Assembly (NCBI RefSeq): GCF_009857505.1
Contig: NZ_WWCP01000012.1
Coordinates: 1-64,000 of the forward strand
From: Duganella lactea
Lineage (GTDB): Bacteria > Pseudomonadota > Gammaproteobacteria > Burkholderiales > Burkholderiaceae_D
Length of the DNA: 64,000 nt
Reading direction: 5' to 3'
Position 1 is the first letter of the stretch; each line of letters opens with the position of its first letter. Shown here piece by piece: positions 1 through 8,314 of the stretch. The translations under genes were made by a program, and so were the position numbers. Below the pieces are notes generated by a model. The model ran no database searches. It was not told the origin of the DNA and saw nothing but the letters and a program-made list of their open reading frames with translations.

Positions 1-60
1 GCCCAGCTTCGTCAGCTTGGCTTCGCGCTCCTGCGCAGCAAAAAGGTTGGGTTTCATCAT
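1..60 (-). CDS. Transposase N-terminus (IS5-family-like), cut by the window edge
   Basis: Only the first 20 codons are inside the window, reading leftwards from an ATG at 58-60. The peptide begins MMKPNLFAAQEREAKL, which resembles the start of IS5-group transposases common in Burkholderiales; this is recalled resemblance over a very short stretch. A G/C-rich junction near 111-126 could be the outer end of the element, but the other end is outside the window, so no terminal inverted repeat can be paired. No clear ribosome binding site precedes the ATG. Confidence 0.45.
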   Translation of the reverse strand, partial: MMKPNLFAAQEREAKLTKLG

Positions 61-164
61 GGCAGAGTCGTCAAGGTTGATGCGCTGACATCATGCCACG
101 GCCGGGCCGGTTTTTCGAGGCCCCCAGTAGTTTTGCAGAAAGAGTTAATGTGTCTTTTATTGGC

Positions 165-1067
165 CTAAAATACAAGATGGCTTGGGCTGCGCGCAGTATC
201 AACGGAGTTTTTCATCAGAATTTTTTCAATAAAACTACAATAGGCGGATTTCACCTCTTCCGACTGCAGCAAATTGCTATGTGAACCGTCCTTCACCAGT
301 AAAAAGCGCTTGTCTTTACTGTCAATTGCGTCAAACACTAAACGTCCCAACGCCGGTGGTGTTTGAGTATCAAGTTCTCCGGCGATTACAAAACTCTTTC
401 CAGCATAGTGCGACACTGCATTTACATTATCAATTGCCCGCAAATCGTCGGCAAGGTCGATTCGTATGAAGGTTCTGATCCATGCGGGAATTCTGGTATC
501 GATGACGGCGCTCATTGTATTTGCCGTCGCTTGAAGTATGAGCCCATCCGGTTGCCGATATTGCGCGACATGCGCTGCCATAAAGCTGCCCATAGAATAG
601 CCATGCACAATCAGGCTCCCTTTGGTTTTTGCCCGTAGGTCGTCATAGAGGCGCAATGCATCTTCTTTCATGCGGTCCATCGTATGCTCACCCGTGCTGC
701 GGCCAAAGCCACGATAATCGTAGAGGCTAATATTGATGGCACATTTTCCTATCGTGCTGGCGATAGTTTTCGCCGCATTATCGACATGATCTCCCCCACC
801 AGGAAAAAATAATACAGAAATCTGAGCTTGATCTTGCAGGATGCTCAGACCTCCAAGAGAAATTTCCGGCGAAACCGTAACTGACTCTATCTCCAGCTTG
901 GCTAATGGAAGACGCTTTGTTAGCTCGTCATTATCAAACGGTTTCTTCACTTGGTAGCCACTTAGCCTATCGGGCATCATCACATCATTATCATTGAGGT
1001 GAAAGCTGATACAACCGGTGAGTGAAAACATTAATGCGAAGGACAAGACGAAAAATTTGATTCGCAT
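165..1067 (-). CDS. Alpha/beta-hydrolase lipoprotein
   Basis: 300 residues. The N-terminus is a lipoprotein signal with lipobox LTGC (Cys19), so the protein is probably membrane-anchored outside the cytoplasm. The fold is alpha/beta hydrolase: nucleophile elbow G-Y-S-M-G in the middle (HGYSMGSF), a likely acid in GELDTQTPP, and the histidine in DGSHSNLL near the C-terminus. An FFPGGGDH stretch near residue 87 fits the oxyanion-hole region. Substrate is unknown; esterase, lipase or thioesterase are all possible. The gene is clearly more A/T-rich than everything to its right and sits next to a transposase start, which suggests acquisition by transfer. It has no operon partner; a gap of about 100 bp separates it from galM. 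Confidence 0.75.
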   Translation of the reverse strand: MRIKFFVLSFALMFSLTGCISFHLNDNDVMMPDRLSGYQVKKPFDNDELTKRLPLAKLEIESVTVSPEISLGGLSILQDQAQISVLFFPGGGDHVDNAAKTIASTIGKCAINISLYDYRGFGRSTGEHTMDRMKEDALRLYDDLRAKTKGSLIVHGYSMGSFMAAHVAQYRQPDGLILQATANTMSAVIDTRIPAWIRTFIRIDLADDLRAIDNVNAVSHYAGKSFVIAGELDTQTPPALGRLVFDAIDSKDKRFLLVKDGSHSNLLQSEEVKSAYCSFIEKILMKNSVDTARSPSHLVF

Positions 1068-1169
1068 ACAATTTATTGAGAAAGTAGTATTTGAAAATGC
1101 CAGTCTTCGAAGGTCCGCTTCCAGGCCGATAGCAGCCCTTCAAAACTCCACGCGTCCAACAGCTTGGTC

Positions 1170-2243
1170 TCAAGTCAAATCATCGCCCACGCAGCTGAAG
1201 CGGTACGCCATCACCGTGGAATACTCTTCGTTCGGACGCAGGATCGTCGATGGGAAGTCCGGGCGGTTCGGCGAGTCCGGGAAATGCTGCGGTTCAAGGC
1301 AGAGGGCGCTGCGGTGGCCGTAGGTGCGCCCTTTTCCGCTCACGCCGTCGTGCAGGAAGTTGCCGCTGTAGAACTGGATGCCCGGCTCCTGCGTCAGTAC
1401 TTCCAACACGCGGCCGGACGATGGATCGACCACGCGCGCCGCCAATTCCAGCGCGCCAGCTTGCTTTTTCGTCAGGACGAAGTTGTGATCGTAGCCGGCG
1501 CCGTAGGCCAGTTGCTGATCTTGTTGATCGATCCGTTCGCCGATCGCGTGCGGCGTGCGGAAGTCGAACGGCGTGCCCGCCACGTTGACTGGTGCGCCAA
1601 CCGGAATCAGGCCGCTGTCGACCGGCGTGTAGGCGTCGCCGAAGATGGTCAGTTGGTGCCCCAGGATATCGCCCTCGCCGGCCAGGTTGAAGTAGGCGTG
1701 GTTGGTCAGGTTCATCGGTGTCGCCTTGTCGGCGATGGCATGGAAGGCGATGCGCAATTCATTGTCGTTGCGCAGTTCGTAGATCACCGTCACCTCGGCG
1801 GTGCCTGGGAAGCCCTGCTCGCCGTCCGGGCTCACATAGGTCAGGATCAGGCCCACCGACTTCGGCGTATTGAAGGTTTCGGTGGTCCACAGGCGGCGGT
1901 GGAAGCCGTCGGCACCACCGTGCAGGTGGTTGACGCCATTGTTGACGTCCAGCTGATATGCGATGCCGTCGAGCGTGAAGCGGCCATTGGCGATGCGGTT
2001 GCCGTAGCGGCCGATCAGCGCGCCGAAGTAATGCGAGTCGCCCATGTAGGGGGTGACATTGTCGAAGCCGTGGCAGACGTCGGTCAGCACACCGTCGCGG
2101 TCCGGCACATGCAGCTCGGCGATCACCCCGCCGAGGTCGCTGATCCTGGCGATCATGCCGTTGGCGTTGGTCAGGGTGTAAAGGGTGGCTTCGCGGCCGT
2201 CCGGCAGCGTGCCGAACGGGGATTGGGTAATCGTTGCTTGCAT
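1170..2243 (-). CDS. galM: Aldose 1-epimerase (galactose mutarotase)
   Basis: 357 residues, the normal length for GalM, which interconverts alpha and beta anomers of galactose and other aldoses. Family signatures are present: the catalytic-histidine motif NLTNHAYFNLAGEG and, near the C-terminus, LCLEPQHFPDSPN, whose glutamate is the catalytic base; GRYGNRIANGRF near residue 75 is also typical. The reading frame is open further upstream, but the extra residues are arginine-rich and unlike the family, so the ATG at 2241-2243 (MQATITQSPFG) is chosen. No signal peptide is seen, so it is probably cytoplasmic. It is transcribed away from the Fur-regulated operon to its right and has no sugar-pathway neighbour here. 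Confidence 0.9.
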   Translation of the reverse strand: MQATITQSPFGTLPDGREATLYTLTNANGMIARISDLGGVIAELHVPDRDGVLTDVCHGFDNVTPYMGDSHYFGALIGRYGNRIANGRFTLDGIAYQLDVNNGVNHLHGGADGFHRRLWTTETFNTPKSVGLILTYVSPDGEQGFPGTAEVTVIYELRNDNELRIAFHAIADKATPMNLTNHAYFNLAGEGDILGHQLTIFGDAYTPVDSGLIPVGAPVNVAGTPFDFRTPHAIGERIDQQDQQLAYGAGYDHNFVLTKKQAGALELAARVVDPSSGRVLEVLTQEPGIQFYSGNFLHDGVSGKGRTYGHRSALCLEPQHFPDSPNRPDFPSTILRPNEEYSTVMAYRFSCVGDDLT

Positions 2244-2317
2244 GGTCAGGCTTTCTAATGACGTGGCGGCCGGCGGCGTCTGATTCCGCGTCGGCCGCCG
2301 CGCCGATGTTCTATGGG

Positions 2318-2335
2318 CTCCCGCCTGCGCGGGGG
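2318..2335. repeat. Short dispersed palindrome (intergenic)
   Basis: A small hairpin, CTCCCGC-CTGC-GCGGGGG with one G-T pair, followed by TGACG. It resembles the two better palindromes at 32439-32468 and 56188-56215, which share a CGTCxTTCCC-type arm. It lies in the galM/TonB-receptor intergenic region. Confidence 0.4.
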
Positions 2336-2466
2336 TGACGGTGTGCTTTCGTCGGCTTGCCGGCCAGCGGCATGCTCTGCTCTTCCCACTCGGGGTGGGT
2401 GCATGATAAACCAACATCATGCCCTTGCGCGCTTTCGATCTGCCCCGCCGGCATGGAACTGCATTG

Positions 2467-2509
2467 TTGACAATCGCCTTTTCCACGAATGATAATGATA
2501 AACATTCTC
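2467..2509 (+). promoter_or_regulatory. Sigma70-like promoter with overlapping Fur box
   Basis: A perfect -35 TTGACA (2467-2472) is followed after 18 bp by GATAATG, whose hexamer GATAAT (2491-2496) matches the -10 consensus at 5 of 6 positions. The same bases begin a 19-bp Fur-box match (2491-2509) that agrees with the consensus GATAATGATAATCATTATC at 17 of 19 positions by my count. A repressor bound there would cover the -10 element, so the downstream TonB receptor operon should be shut off when iron is plentiful. The site also shows that the receptor's start must be downstream of it. Confidence 0.85.
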
Positions 2510-2529
2510 ATTCAAAGCAGGAGTCCTCC

Positions 2530-4644
2530 GTGCCGTTGCCTCAGTCCCCATCGTTGACATACCGTCCTCTCGTTGCCGCCCTGCTGCTGGCCTTTCTTGC
2601 ACCGGCGCTGGCGCAGGACGATGCCGGCGACACGGTGGTGATTTCGGCGTCGCGCTCGAACATCGAGGTGGAGAAGGCGCCGCAAACGGCGGTGGTGATC
2701 AAGCGGGACGACATCGCCCGCCAGCTGACCCTGTCCAGCAATTCTTCCGACGTGCTGAGCAATATCCTGCCCTCCTACACGCCCAGCCGCGGCAAGATGA
2801 ACGGTTCCGGCGAGACGCTGCGCGGCCGCACGCCGCTGATTCTGATCGACGGCGTGCCGCAATCGAATCCGGTACGCCCGACCGGCCGCGAGGCGCACAC
2901 CATCGATTACGCGATGGTCGACCGCATCGAAATCATCCAGGGGCCGAACGCGGTCAACGGCCTGGGCGCCACCGGCGGCACCATCAACATCATCACGCGC
3001 CGTCCGGAAAAAGGCACGCTGAACCAGAACATCGACGTGCAGGTGACCGCCCCCACCACGCATGTGGATGGCGACACGCTGAACTACAAGACCAACTACC
3101 GCCTCGACGGCCGTCTCGACCAGCTGGACTACCTGTTCGCCGTCGGCTACGAGGACCAGGGCCTGTATCTGGACGGCAAGGGCCGCGCCATCGGCGTCGA
3201 TGTCACCCAGGGCGATCTGATGGATTCGCGCAGCTACGATGTGCTGGCCAAGCTGGGCTACCGCCCGGACGATAAGCAAAAGCTGCAGTTCTCGGTCAAC
3301 CGTTACCGCATCAAGTCGAAGGCCGGTTATGTCGGCGTGGCCGGCAACCGCGAGCTGAACATTCCGTCCACCTCGCGCGAGGGCACGCCGCCCGGCACGC
3401 CGGCGTGGAACGATGTGTGGACCTCCAGCGTCAGCTACAACCACTACGACCTGGCCGGCATGGAGCTGTCGGCCATGGTGTTCAACCAGGAGTTCGTCGG
3501 CCTGTTCGGCGCCGACAATTCGGCCACCTTCCAGGATGTGCGCATCGCGCCGCGCGGCACGCTGTTCGACCAGTCGCGCGCGGTCGCCTCCAAGTATGGC
3601 AGCAAGGTCGGACTGACCAAGACCGGCCTGCTGGACGGCCGACTGAAACTGACCGCTGGTTTCGACACGCTGTTCGACCAGGGCAAACAGGATATGTATG
3701 GCACCGGCCGCACCTTCGTGCCGGAGTCAAAGTACAGCAATCTGTCGCTGTTCGTCCAGGGCGAATACCAGCTACTCGACAAGCTGACGCTGCACGCCGG
3801 CGTGCGCCGCGAAAACGCCGATCTCAAAGTGGACACTTACCGCACGCTGGCGGCCTACAACAACACCCTGGTCCAGGGCGGCAAGATCAAGTTCAACGAA
3901 ACCCTGCTGAATGCAGGTCTGGTGCTGACGCCGGTGCGCGACGTCACCGTCTACACCAGCTATTCGGAAGGCTTCGGCCTGCCCGACATCGGCCGCACGC
4001 TGCGCTCGATCAACACGCCCGGCCAAAGCATCTCCAGCCTGCGCGCGCTGGAACCGATCCTGACCAAGGGCGTTGAACTGGGCACCCGCGTGCGCAAGGG
4101 CGCCTGGGAGCTGGACGCCGCCTACTACCGTTCGGATTCCGATTTCGGCACGCGCGTGGTGTCGGTCAACGGCCTGTTTTCCATGGCGCGCGAGAAAACC
4201 CGGCTGGAAGGCTACGACGCCAGCGCCACCTACCGCTTCAGCAAGGCGCAGCGCGCCGGCCTCGCCTACGCCTACACCAAGGGCCGCTACGACAGCAACG
4301 GCGATGGCAGCCTCGATGCCCGCCTCGACGGCCTGAATGTCGCGCCGAACCGCGTGATCGCCAACTGGAACGCCGACTGGAACGACAAGCTGTCGTCCTT
4401 CATCCAGGTGCAGCAAGCATTCAGCCAGAATTTCGACGACCCGGCCAAGCGCTTCAGCGGCTACACGCTGGCCGACGCCACCGCCAGCTACAAGCTGCGC
4501 CACGGCGCGCTGCGGATCGGCGTATCCAACCTGTTCGACCAGAACTACATCACCTACTACTCGCAAAGCGCGCTGGTCGAGCCGACTCGCTACTTCGCCG
4601 GTCGCGGCCGCACCATCACGCTGGGTTATGCGCTGAAGTTCTGA
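2530..4644 (+). CDS. TonB-dependent siderophore receptor (Fur-regulated)
   Basis: 704 residues: an outer-membrane beta-barrel importing ferric siderophore using TonB energy. The start is a GTG at 2530, preceded by AGGAG at good spacing; the earlier in-frame ATG at 2419 is upstream of the promoter and Fur box and is rejected. A signal peptide ending ALAQ is followed by a plug domain beginning DTVVISASRSNIEVEKAP. The plug includes TPLILIDGVP and RIEIIQGPNAVNGLGATGG, which look close to the ferric-aerobactin (IutA) group as I remember it. The protein ends in a typical aromatic barrel strand (TLGYALKF). The ligand is uncertain: iron is supported by the Fur site, the siderophore type only by resemblance. 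Two small membrane-protein genes follow, a common companion set. Confidence 0.9.
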   Translation: MPLPQSPSLTYRPLVAALLLAFLAPALAQDDAGDTVVISASRSNIEVEKAPQTAVVIKRDDIARQLTLSSNSSDVLSNILPSYTPSRGKMNGSGETLRGRTPLILIDGVPQSNPVRPTGREAHTIDYAMVDRIEIIQGPNAVNGLGATGGTINIITRRPEKGTLNQNIDVQVTAPTTHVDGDTLNYKTNYRLDGRLDQLDYLFAVGYEDQGLYLDGKGRAIGVDVTQGDLMDSRSYDVLAKLGYRPDDKQKLQFSVNRYRIKSKAGYVGVAGNRELNIPSTSREGTPPGTPAWNDVWTSSVSYNHYDLAGMELSAMVFNQEFVGLFGADNSATFQDVRIAPRGTLFDQSRAVASKYGSKVGLTKTGLLDGRLKLTAGFDTLFDQGKQDMYGTGRTFVPESKYSNLSLFVQGEYQLLDKLTLHAGVRRENADLKVDTYRTLAAYNNTLVQGGKIKFNETLLNAGLVLTPVRDVTVYTSYSEGFGLPDIGRTLRSINTPGQSISSLRALEPILTKGVELGTRVRKGAWELDAAYYRSDSDFGTRVVSVNGLFSMAREKTRLEGYDASATYRFSKAQRAGLAYAYTKGRYDSNGDGSLDARLDGLNVAPNRVIANWNADWNDKLSSFIQVQQAFSQNFDDPAKRFSGYTLADATASYKLRHGALRIGVSNLFDQNYITYYSQSALVEPTRYFAGRGRTITLGYALKF

Positions 4645-4657
4645 CCGGAAAACCGCC

Positions 4658-6397
4658 ATGCAACGCAAGCCGACGCCACGCCTGTTGCCACTACTTGCCG
4701 CCGTGCCCGGCGCCTATCTGCTGTCCGCGCTGGCGGTCGGCGGCCTCGGCGCCGCCCTCGCCTGGGCCGGGCTGGCCCGTCCGGAAGCGGTGGTACTGGG
4801 CGCCATGTGCGGCTTTGTCATCTGCCTGACGGTGCTGTTATGGGGCTATCGCGCCGCGCTGGGGTGGTTGCACACCTGGGTCGGCGTGGCGCTGGGCGGC
4901 GTCCTGTTCGCGATATTCTGGATGGGGACGCTGAGCGTGTTCGACCGTGAAATCGACCGCTGGATGATGCCCGACACCCGCCTGCCGCCGCAGGTGCGGC
5001 AGCAGCCACTGTCACTCGACCGCATCGCGGCGGCGGTGGCGCCGGCCGTGCCGGCCAAGGCGACGCAGTGGCGAATCGACCTGCCGACCGCGCGGGTGCC
5101 GGTGCTGCGCTTCACCTACAAGGCTGGCGCCGACGAGGCGCCGGTGCGCCTGCTGGACCCAACAAGCCTGGCCTTCCTGCCGGAGCCGGGCACCTTGGGC
5201 GCCAGCGGCTTCATCTTCCCGTTCCATTACGGCCTGCACCTTAAATGGAACGATCTCGGCAAATGGATCGTTGGCCTGGCCGGCATGGCGATGCTGGTGT
5301 TGCTGGTGTCCGGCGTCCTCATCCACAAAAAGATCTTTATCCAGTTTTTCACCTTCCGGCCACAGAAGTCGCTACAGCGCGGCAGCCTCGACCTGCATAA
5401 TCTGACCGGCGTGCTGGGACTGCCGTTTCATTTCCTGATCACGCTGTCCGGCCTGATCATCTTCATCACGATTTACTATCCGCAGGCGCATTCCAGCGTG
5501 TTCGGCGGCGGCAAGGAAGGCAAGGCCGCCTTCAGCGCCGAGGCCTACGGCAAATTCTCCCGCGCCAAGGCCAAGGCGCCCGGCACGCTGGCCTCGCTGG
5601 ACGCCATGGCCGCGCGCGCGGAAAGGGAATGGGCCGGCGGACGCCCCTACTTCGTGCGCGTGTGGCATCCCGGCGACGCCAACAGCTACGTCGAGCTGCG
5701 GCGCTCCTATGCAAATGACGTCACCATGAACCTGGACCAGATCTATTTCGACGCCGCCAGCGGCGAGATCCTGAACCGCTTCAGCGCCGGGCCGGTCATG
5801 TCGGCCCAGCGCTTCATCTCCGGCATGCACTTCATCCAGTTCGAGCACTGGCCGCTGCGCTGGCTGTACTTCCTGGCCGGCCTGAGCGGCTGCGTGCTGA
5901 TCGCCACCGGCTTTCTGTTCTGGCTGGAGTCACGGCGCGCGCGGCACGCCAAACGCGGGCTGGCCGGCGTGCGCGTGGTCGAAGGCATCGCCGTCGGCGG
6001 CGTGAGCGGCATCCTGATCGCCACGCTGGCCCTGTTTGCGGCCAACCGGTTGCTGCCGCCGCACGCCAGCCTGGCCGGCGCCGACCGCGCGACGCTGGAA
6101 ATGTGGGCATTCTTCATGACATGGCTGGCCTGCCTGATCCACGCCTGGCTGCGTGGCCGCGCCGCATGGCGCGACCAGACATGGACCGTATGCGCCGGCG
6201 CGGCAATCTGCGTGGCGCTGAACGCGCTCACCACCGGCGACCATCTGCCGCGTGCCTTGGCAAACGGCATGTGGCCGGTGGCCGGCATGGACTTGATGCT
6301 GCTGATCGTCGCCGCGCTGGCCGGGTGGGCAGCCCTGCGCATGCGCAAGCCGACACCCGCGCCACGGGCCGGAATGGCGTTGGAAAGCGTCTCGTGA
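4658..6397 (+). CDS. PepSY-associated membrane protein with DUF3649-like N-terminus
   Basis: 579 residues, 13 bp after the receptor gene. The C-terminal ~510 residues match the PepSY-TM family: an early transmembrane helix (WLHTWVGVALGGVLFAIFW), periplasmic domains, later helices around residues 205-225 and 250-275, and the helix near 400-425. These proteins accompany siderophore receptors and are thought to act in periplasmic or inner-membrane ferrisiderophore reduction. The first ~60 residues, with two helices, look like the separate small DUF3649 protein usually encoded beside PepSY genes, so this looks like a natural fusion (inference). The last bases overlap the next gene's GTG start, so translation is probably coupled. 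Co-regulation by the upstream Fur box is expected. Confidence 0.85.
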   Translation: MQRKPTPRLLPLLAAVPGAYLLSALAVGGLGAALAWAGLARPEAVVLGAMCGFVICLTVLLWGYRAALGWLHTWVGVALGGVLFAIFWMGTLSVFDREIDRWMMPDTRLPPQVRQQPLSLDRIAAAVAPAVPAKATQWRIDLPTARVPVLRFTYKAGADEAPVRLLDPTSLAFLPEPGTLGASGFIFPFHYGLHLKWNDLGKWIVGLAGMAMLVLLVSGVLIHKKIFIQFFTFRPQKSLQRGSLDLHNLTGVLGLPFHFLITLSGLIIFITIYYPQAHSSVFGGGKEGKAAFSAEAYGKFSRAKAKAPGTLASLDAMAARAEREWAGGRPYFVRVWHPGDANSYVELRRSYANDVTMNLDQIYFDAASGEILNRFSAGPVMSAQRFISGMHFIQFEHWPLRWLYFLAGLSGCVLIATGFLFWLESRRARHAKRGLAGVRVVEGIAVGGVSGILIATLALFAANRLLPPHASLAGADRATLEMWAFFMTWLACLIHAWLRGRAAWRDQTWTVCAGAAICVALNALTTGDHLPRALANGMWPVAGMDLMLLIVAALAGWAALRMRKPTPAPRAGMALESVS

Positions 6398-6708
6398 GCG
6401 CGGCGCTGTTGCTACTGGCCTGCGCCGCCAGCTATGGCGGCTTCGCCTGCATCGCGCTGGCCATGCCGGATTATTGGGAGCGCGCGGGCGGCGACACGGC
6501 CCGCCACGCACCACGCCGTCGCCGGCTGCGCTACGGCGGCGCCGCGCTGCTGGCGCTGTCTCTGGCCGCGTGTCTGTGGCGCGACGGCCCCGGCTTCGGC
6601 GCCCTGCTGTGGGGTGGGTTGCTGACGGCGGGCGCCATCGCCGTGGCCTTCACGCTGACCTGGCGCCCGCGATTGCTCGGCCTTTTTACTGGAACGCCAC
6701 CTCGGTAA
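6394..6708 (+). CDS. DUF3325-type small membrane protein
   Basis: 104 residues. The chosen start is a GTG at 6394 that overlaps the TGA of the preceding gene (GTGA). The protein has three predicted helices: VSAALLLLACAASYGGFACI, then AALLALSLAACLW, then LLTAGAIAVAFTL, ending TWRPR before a short tail. Its size, layout and place after a TonB receptor and PepSY gene fit DUF3325, a family found in iron-uptake operons and with no known biochemical role. Its 3' end overlaps the convergent AMP nucleosidase gene by 23 bp. Family membership is from remembered pattern; three helices and coupling are directly visible. Confidence 0.7.
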   Translation: MSAALLLLACAASYGGFACIALAMPDYWERAGGDTARHAPRRRRLRYGGAALLALSLAACLWRDGPGFGALLWGGLLTAGAIAVAFTLTWRPRLLGLFTGTPPR

Positions 6709-8188
6709 AACTGCGCAACTTGCGGCTGTGCAGTTTGTCCACGCCGAGCGCGCGCAACAGCTCCATCGCGCGGATGCCGATGCGTAAATGCTGGTCAACG
6801 CGGTCGCGATAAAACTGGTTGGCCATGCCGGGCAGCTTGATTTCGCCGTGCATCGGCTTATCGCTCACACACAACAAGGTGCCGTAGGGCACGCGGAAGC
6901 GGAAGCCATTGGCCGCAATGGTTGCGCTTTCCATATCCAGCGCGATCGCCCTGCTCTGGCTGAAACGGCGCTCGGGCGTGCGCTGCGGCATCAGCTCCCA
7001 GTTGCGGTTGTCGGTGCTGGCGACGGTGCCGGTGCGCATCACGCGCTTCAGGTCATGGCCGGTCAGCTGGGTGACCTCGGCCACGGCGGCCTCGATCGCC
7101 ACCTGCACCTCAGCCAGCGGCGGAATCGGCACCCACAGCGGCAAATCCTCGTCCAGCACATGGTCTTCACGCACATAGCCGTGGGCCAGCACATAATCGC
7201 CCAGCTCCTGGGTGTTGCGCAGGCCGGCGCAATGGCCCAGCATCAGCCAGGCGTGCGGACGCAGCACCGCGATGTGGTCGGTGATGGTCTTGGCGTTGGC
7301 CGGGCCGACGCCGATGTTGACCATCGAAATGCCGGTGCCGTCGGCGCGGATCAGGTGATAACCGGGCATCTGCGGCATGCGCGGCGGCGGCGCGCCATGG
7401 GCGTCGCCCGGCGCCACCGCCTGCCCGACGCGCCGCTTCACCAGGTTGCCCGGCTCGACGAAGGCGATGTAGTCGTGACCGGCCTCATCGGCGGGACTGG
7501 CCATCAACTCGTGACCGAGCTGGATGAATTCGTCGATATAGAACTGGTAGTTGGTGAACAGGACAAACTTCTGGAAATGCTCGCACGAGGTGCCGGTGTA
7601 GTGGCGCAGGCGCTGCAGCGAATAATCGACGCGCGGCGCCGTGAACAGCGACAGCGGCTGCGCCTCGCCCATCGGCGGCTCGTGGGTGCCGTTGGCGATG
7701 CCGTCGTCCATGGCCGCCAGATTGGGCAGGTCGAACACGTCACGCATCAGCAGGCGGCGCTCGGCGGTCATGCTGCCCTCGATGTGCTCGTGCTCGGCGA
7801 ACGAGAAGTGAATCGGAATCGGCTGCGCGCTGACGCCCACTTCCAGCTTGACGTGGTGGCTGCCGTGGTTCTTCAGCAGCAGCTTGAATTGCTGCAGATA
7901 GTAGCGGGCGAACAGCTCGGGCCGGGTCAGCGTGGTTTCGTAGGTGCCGGGACCGGCGACAAAACCGAAGGCCAGACGCGAATCGGCACGGGCCACGGTG
8001 TCGGTATGCACGCGGACGAAGGGATAGCAAGCGCGCACATGCTCGCCGATGTCTTCGCCGGCGACAAAGCGCCTCATGGCGTCGCGCAGGTAGGCGATGT
8101 TGGCGTCGTAAATCGCTTGCACCTGATCGAAGGCGGCCTGGGCGTCATCAAACTGCATCGGGGCGATGAATGGGCGGGTGGAAGACAT
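6686..8188 (-). CDS. amn: AMP nucleosidase
   Basis: 500 residues, slightly longer than the E. coli enzyme. It hydrolyses AMP to adenine and ribose 5-phosphate in purine salvage. The N-terminal AMP-nucleosidase domain (ADSRLAFGFVAGPGTYETTLTRP) is followed by a phosphorylase-like nucleosidase domain containing NIGVGPANAKTITDHIAVLRP and the conserved DMESATIAANGFRFRVPYGT. AGGAG lies 6 bp before the ATG. It is divergent from the peptide-synthetase operon and convergent, with overlap, with the DUF3325 gene. No sign of damage. Confidence 0.95.
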   Translation of the reverse strand: MSSTRPFIAPMQFDDAQAAFDQVQAIYDANIAYLRDAMRRFVAGEDIGEHVRACYPFVRVHTDTVARADSRLAFGFVAGPGTYETTLTRPELFARYYLQQFKLLLKNHGSHHVKLEVGVSAQPIPIHFSFAEHEHIEGSMTAERRLLMRDVFDLPNLAAMDDGIANGTHEPPMGEAQPLSLFTAPRVDYSLQRLRHYTGTSCEHFQKFVLFTNYQFYIDEFIQLGHELMASPADEAGHDYIAFVEPGNLVKRRVGQAVAPGDAHGAPPPRMPQMPGYHLIRADGTGISMVNIGVGPANAKTITDHIAVLRPHAWLMLGHCAGLRNTQELGDYVLAHGYVREDHVLDEDLPLWVPIPPLAEVQVAIEAAVAEVTQLTGHDLKRVMRTGTVASTDNRNWELMPQRTPERRFSQSRAIALDMESATIAANGFRFRVPYGTLLCVSDKPMHGEIKLPGMANQFYRDRVDQHLRIGIRAMELLRALGVDKLHSRKLRSFTEVAFQ

Positions 8189-8314
8189 GCGGCTCCTTCA
8201 GTTTTTGCTCGTATTTCCTATTGTAAAGGCTGTAAGCAGAACTTGCATTCTTCCTCTAGGGGAACCATCTGCCGTACCGTACAATGATGCTCTGATACCG
8301 ATAAAAGTTTCCGC

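Noticed and set aside
2419..2529. ATG at 2419 as the start of the first TonB receptor
   Set aside because: It lies upstream of the promoter and Fur box, so it could not be in the transcript; the GTG at 2530 has AGGAG at correct spacing and begins a signal peptide.
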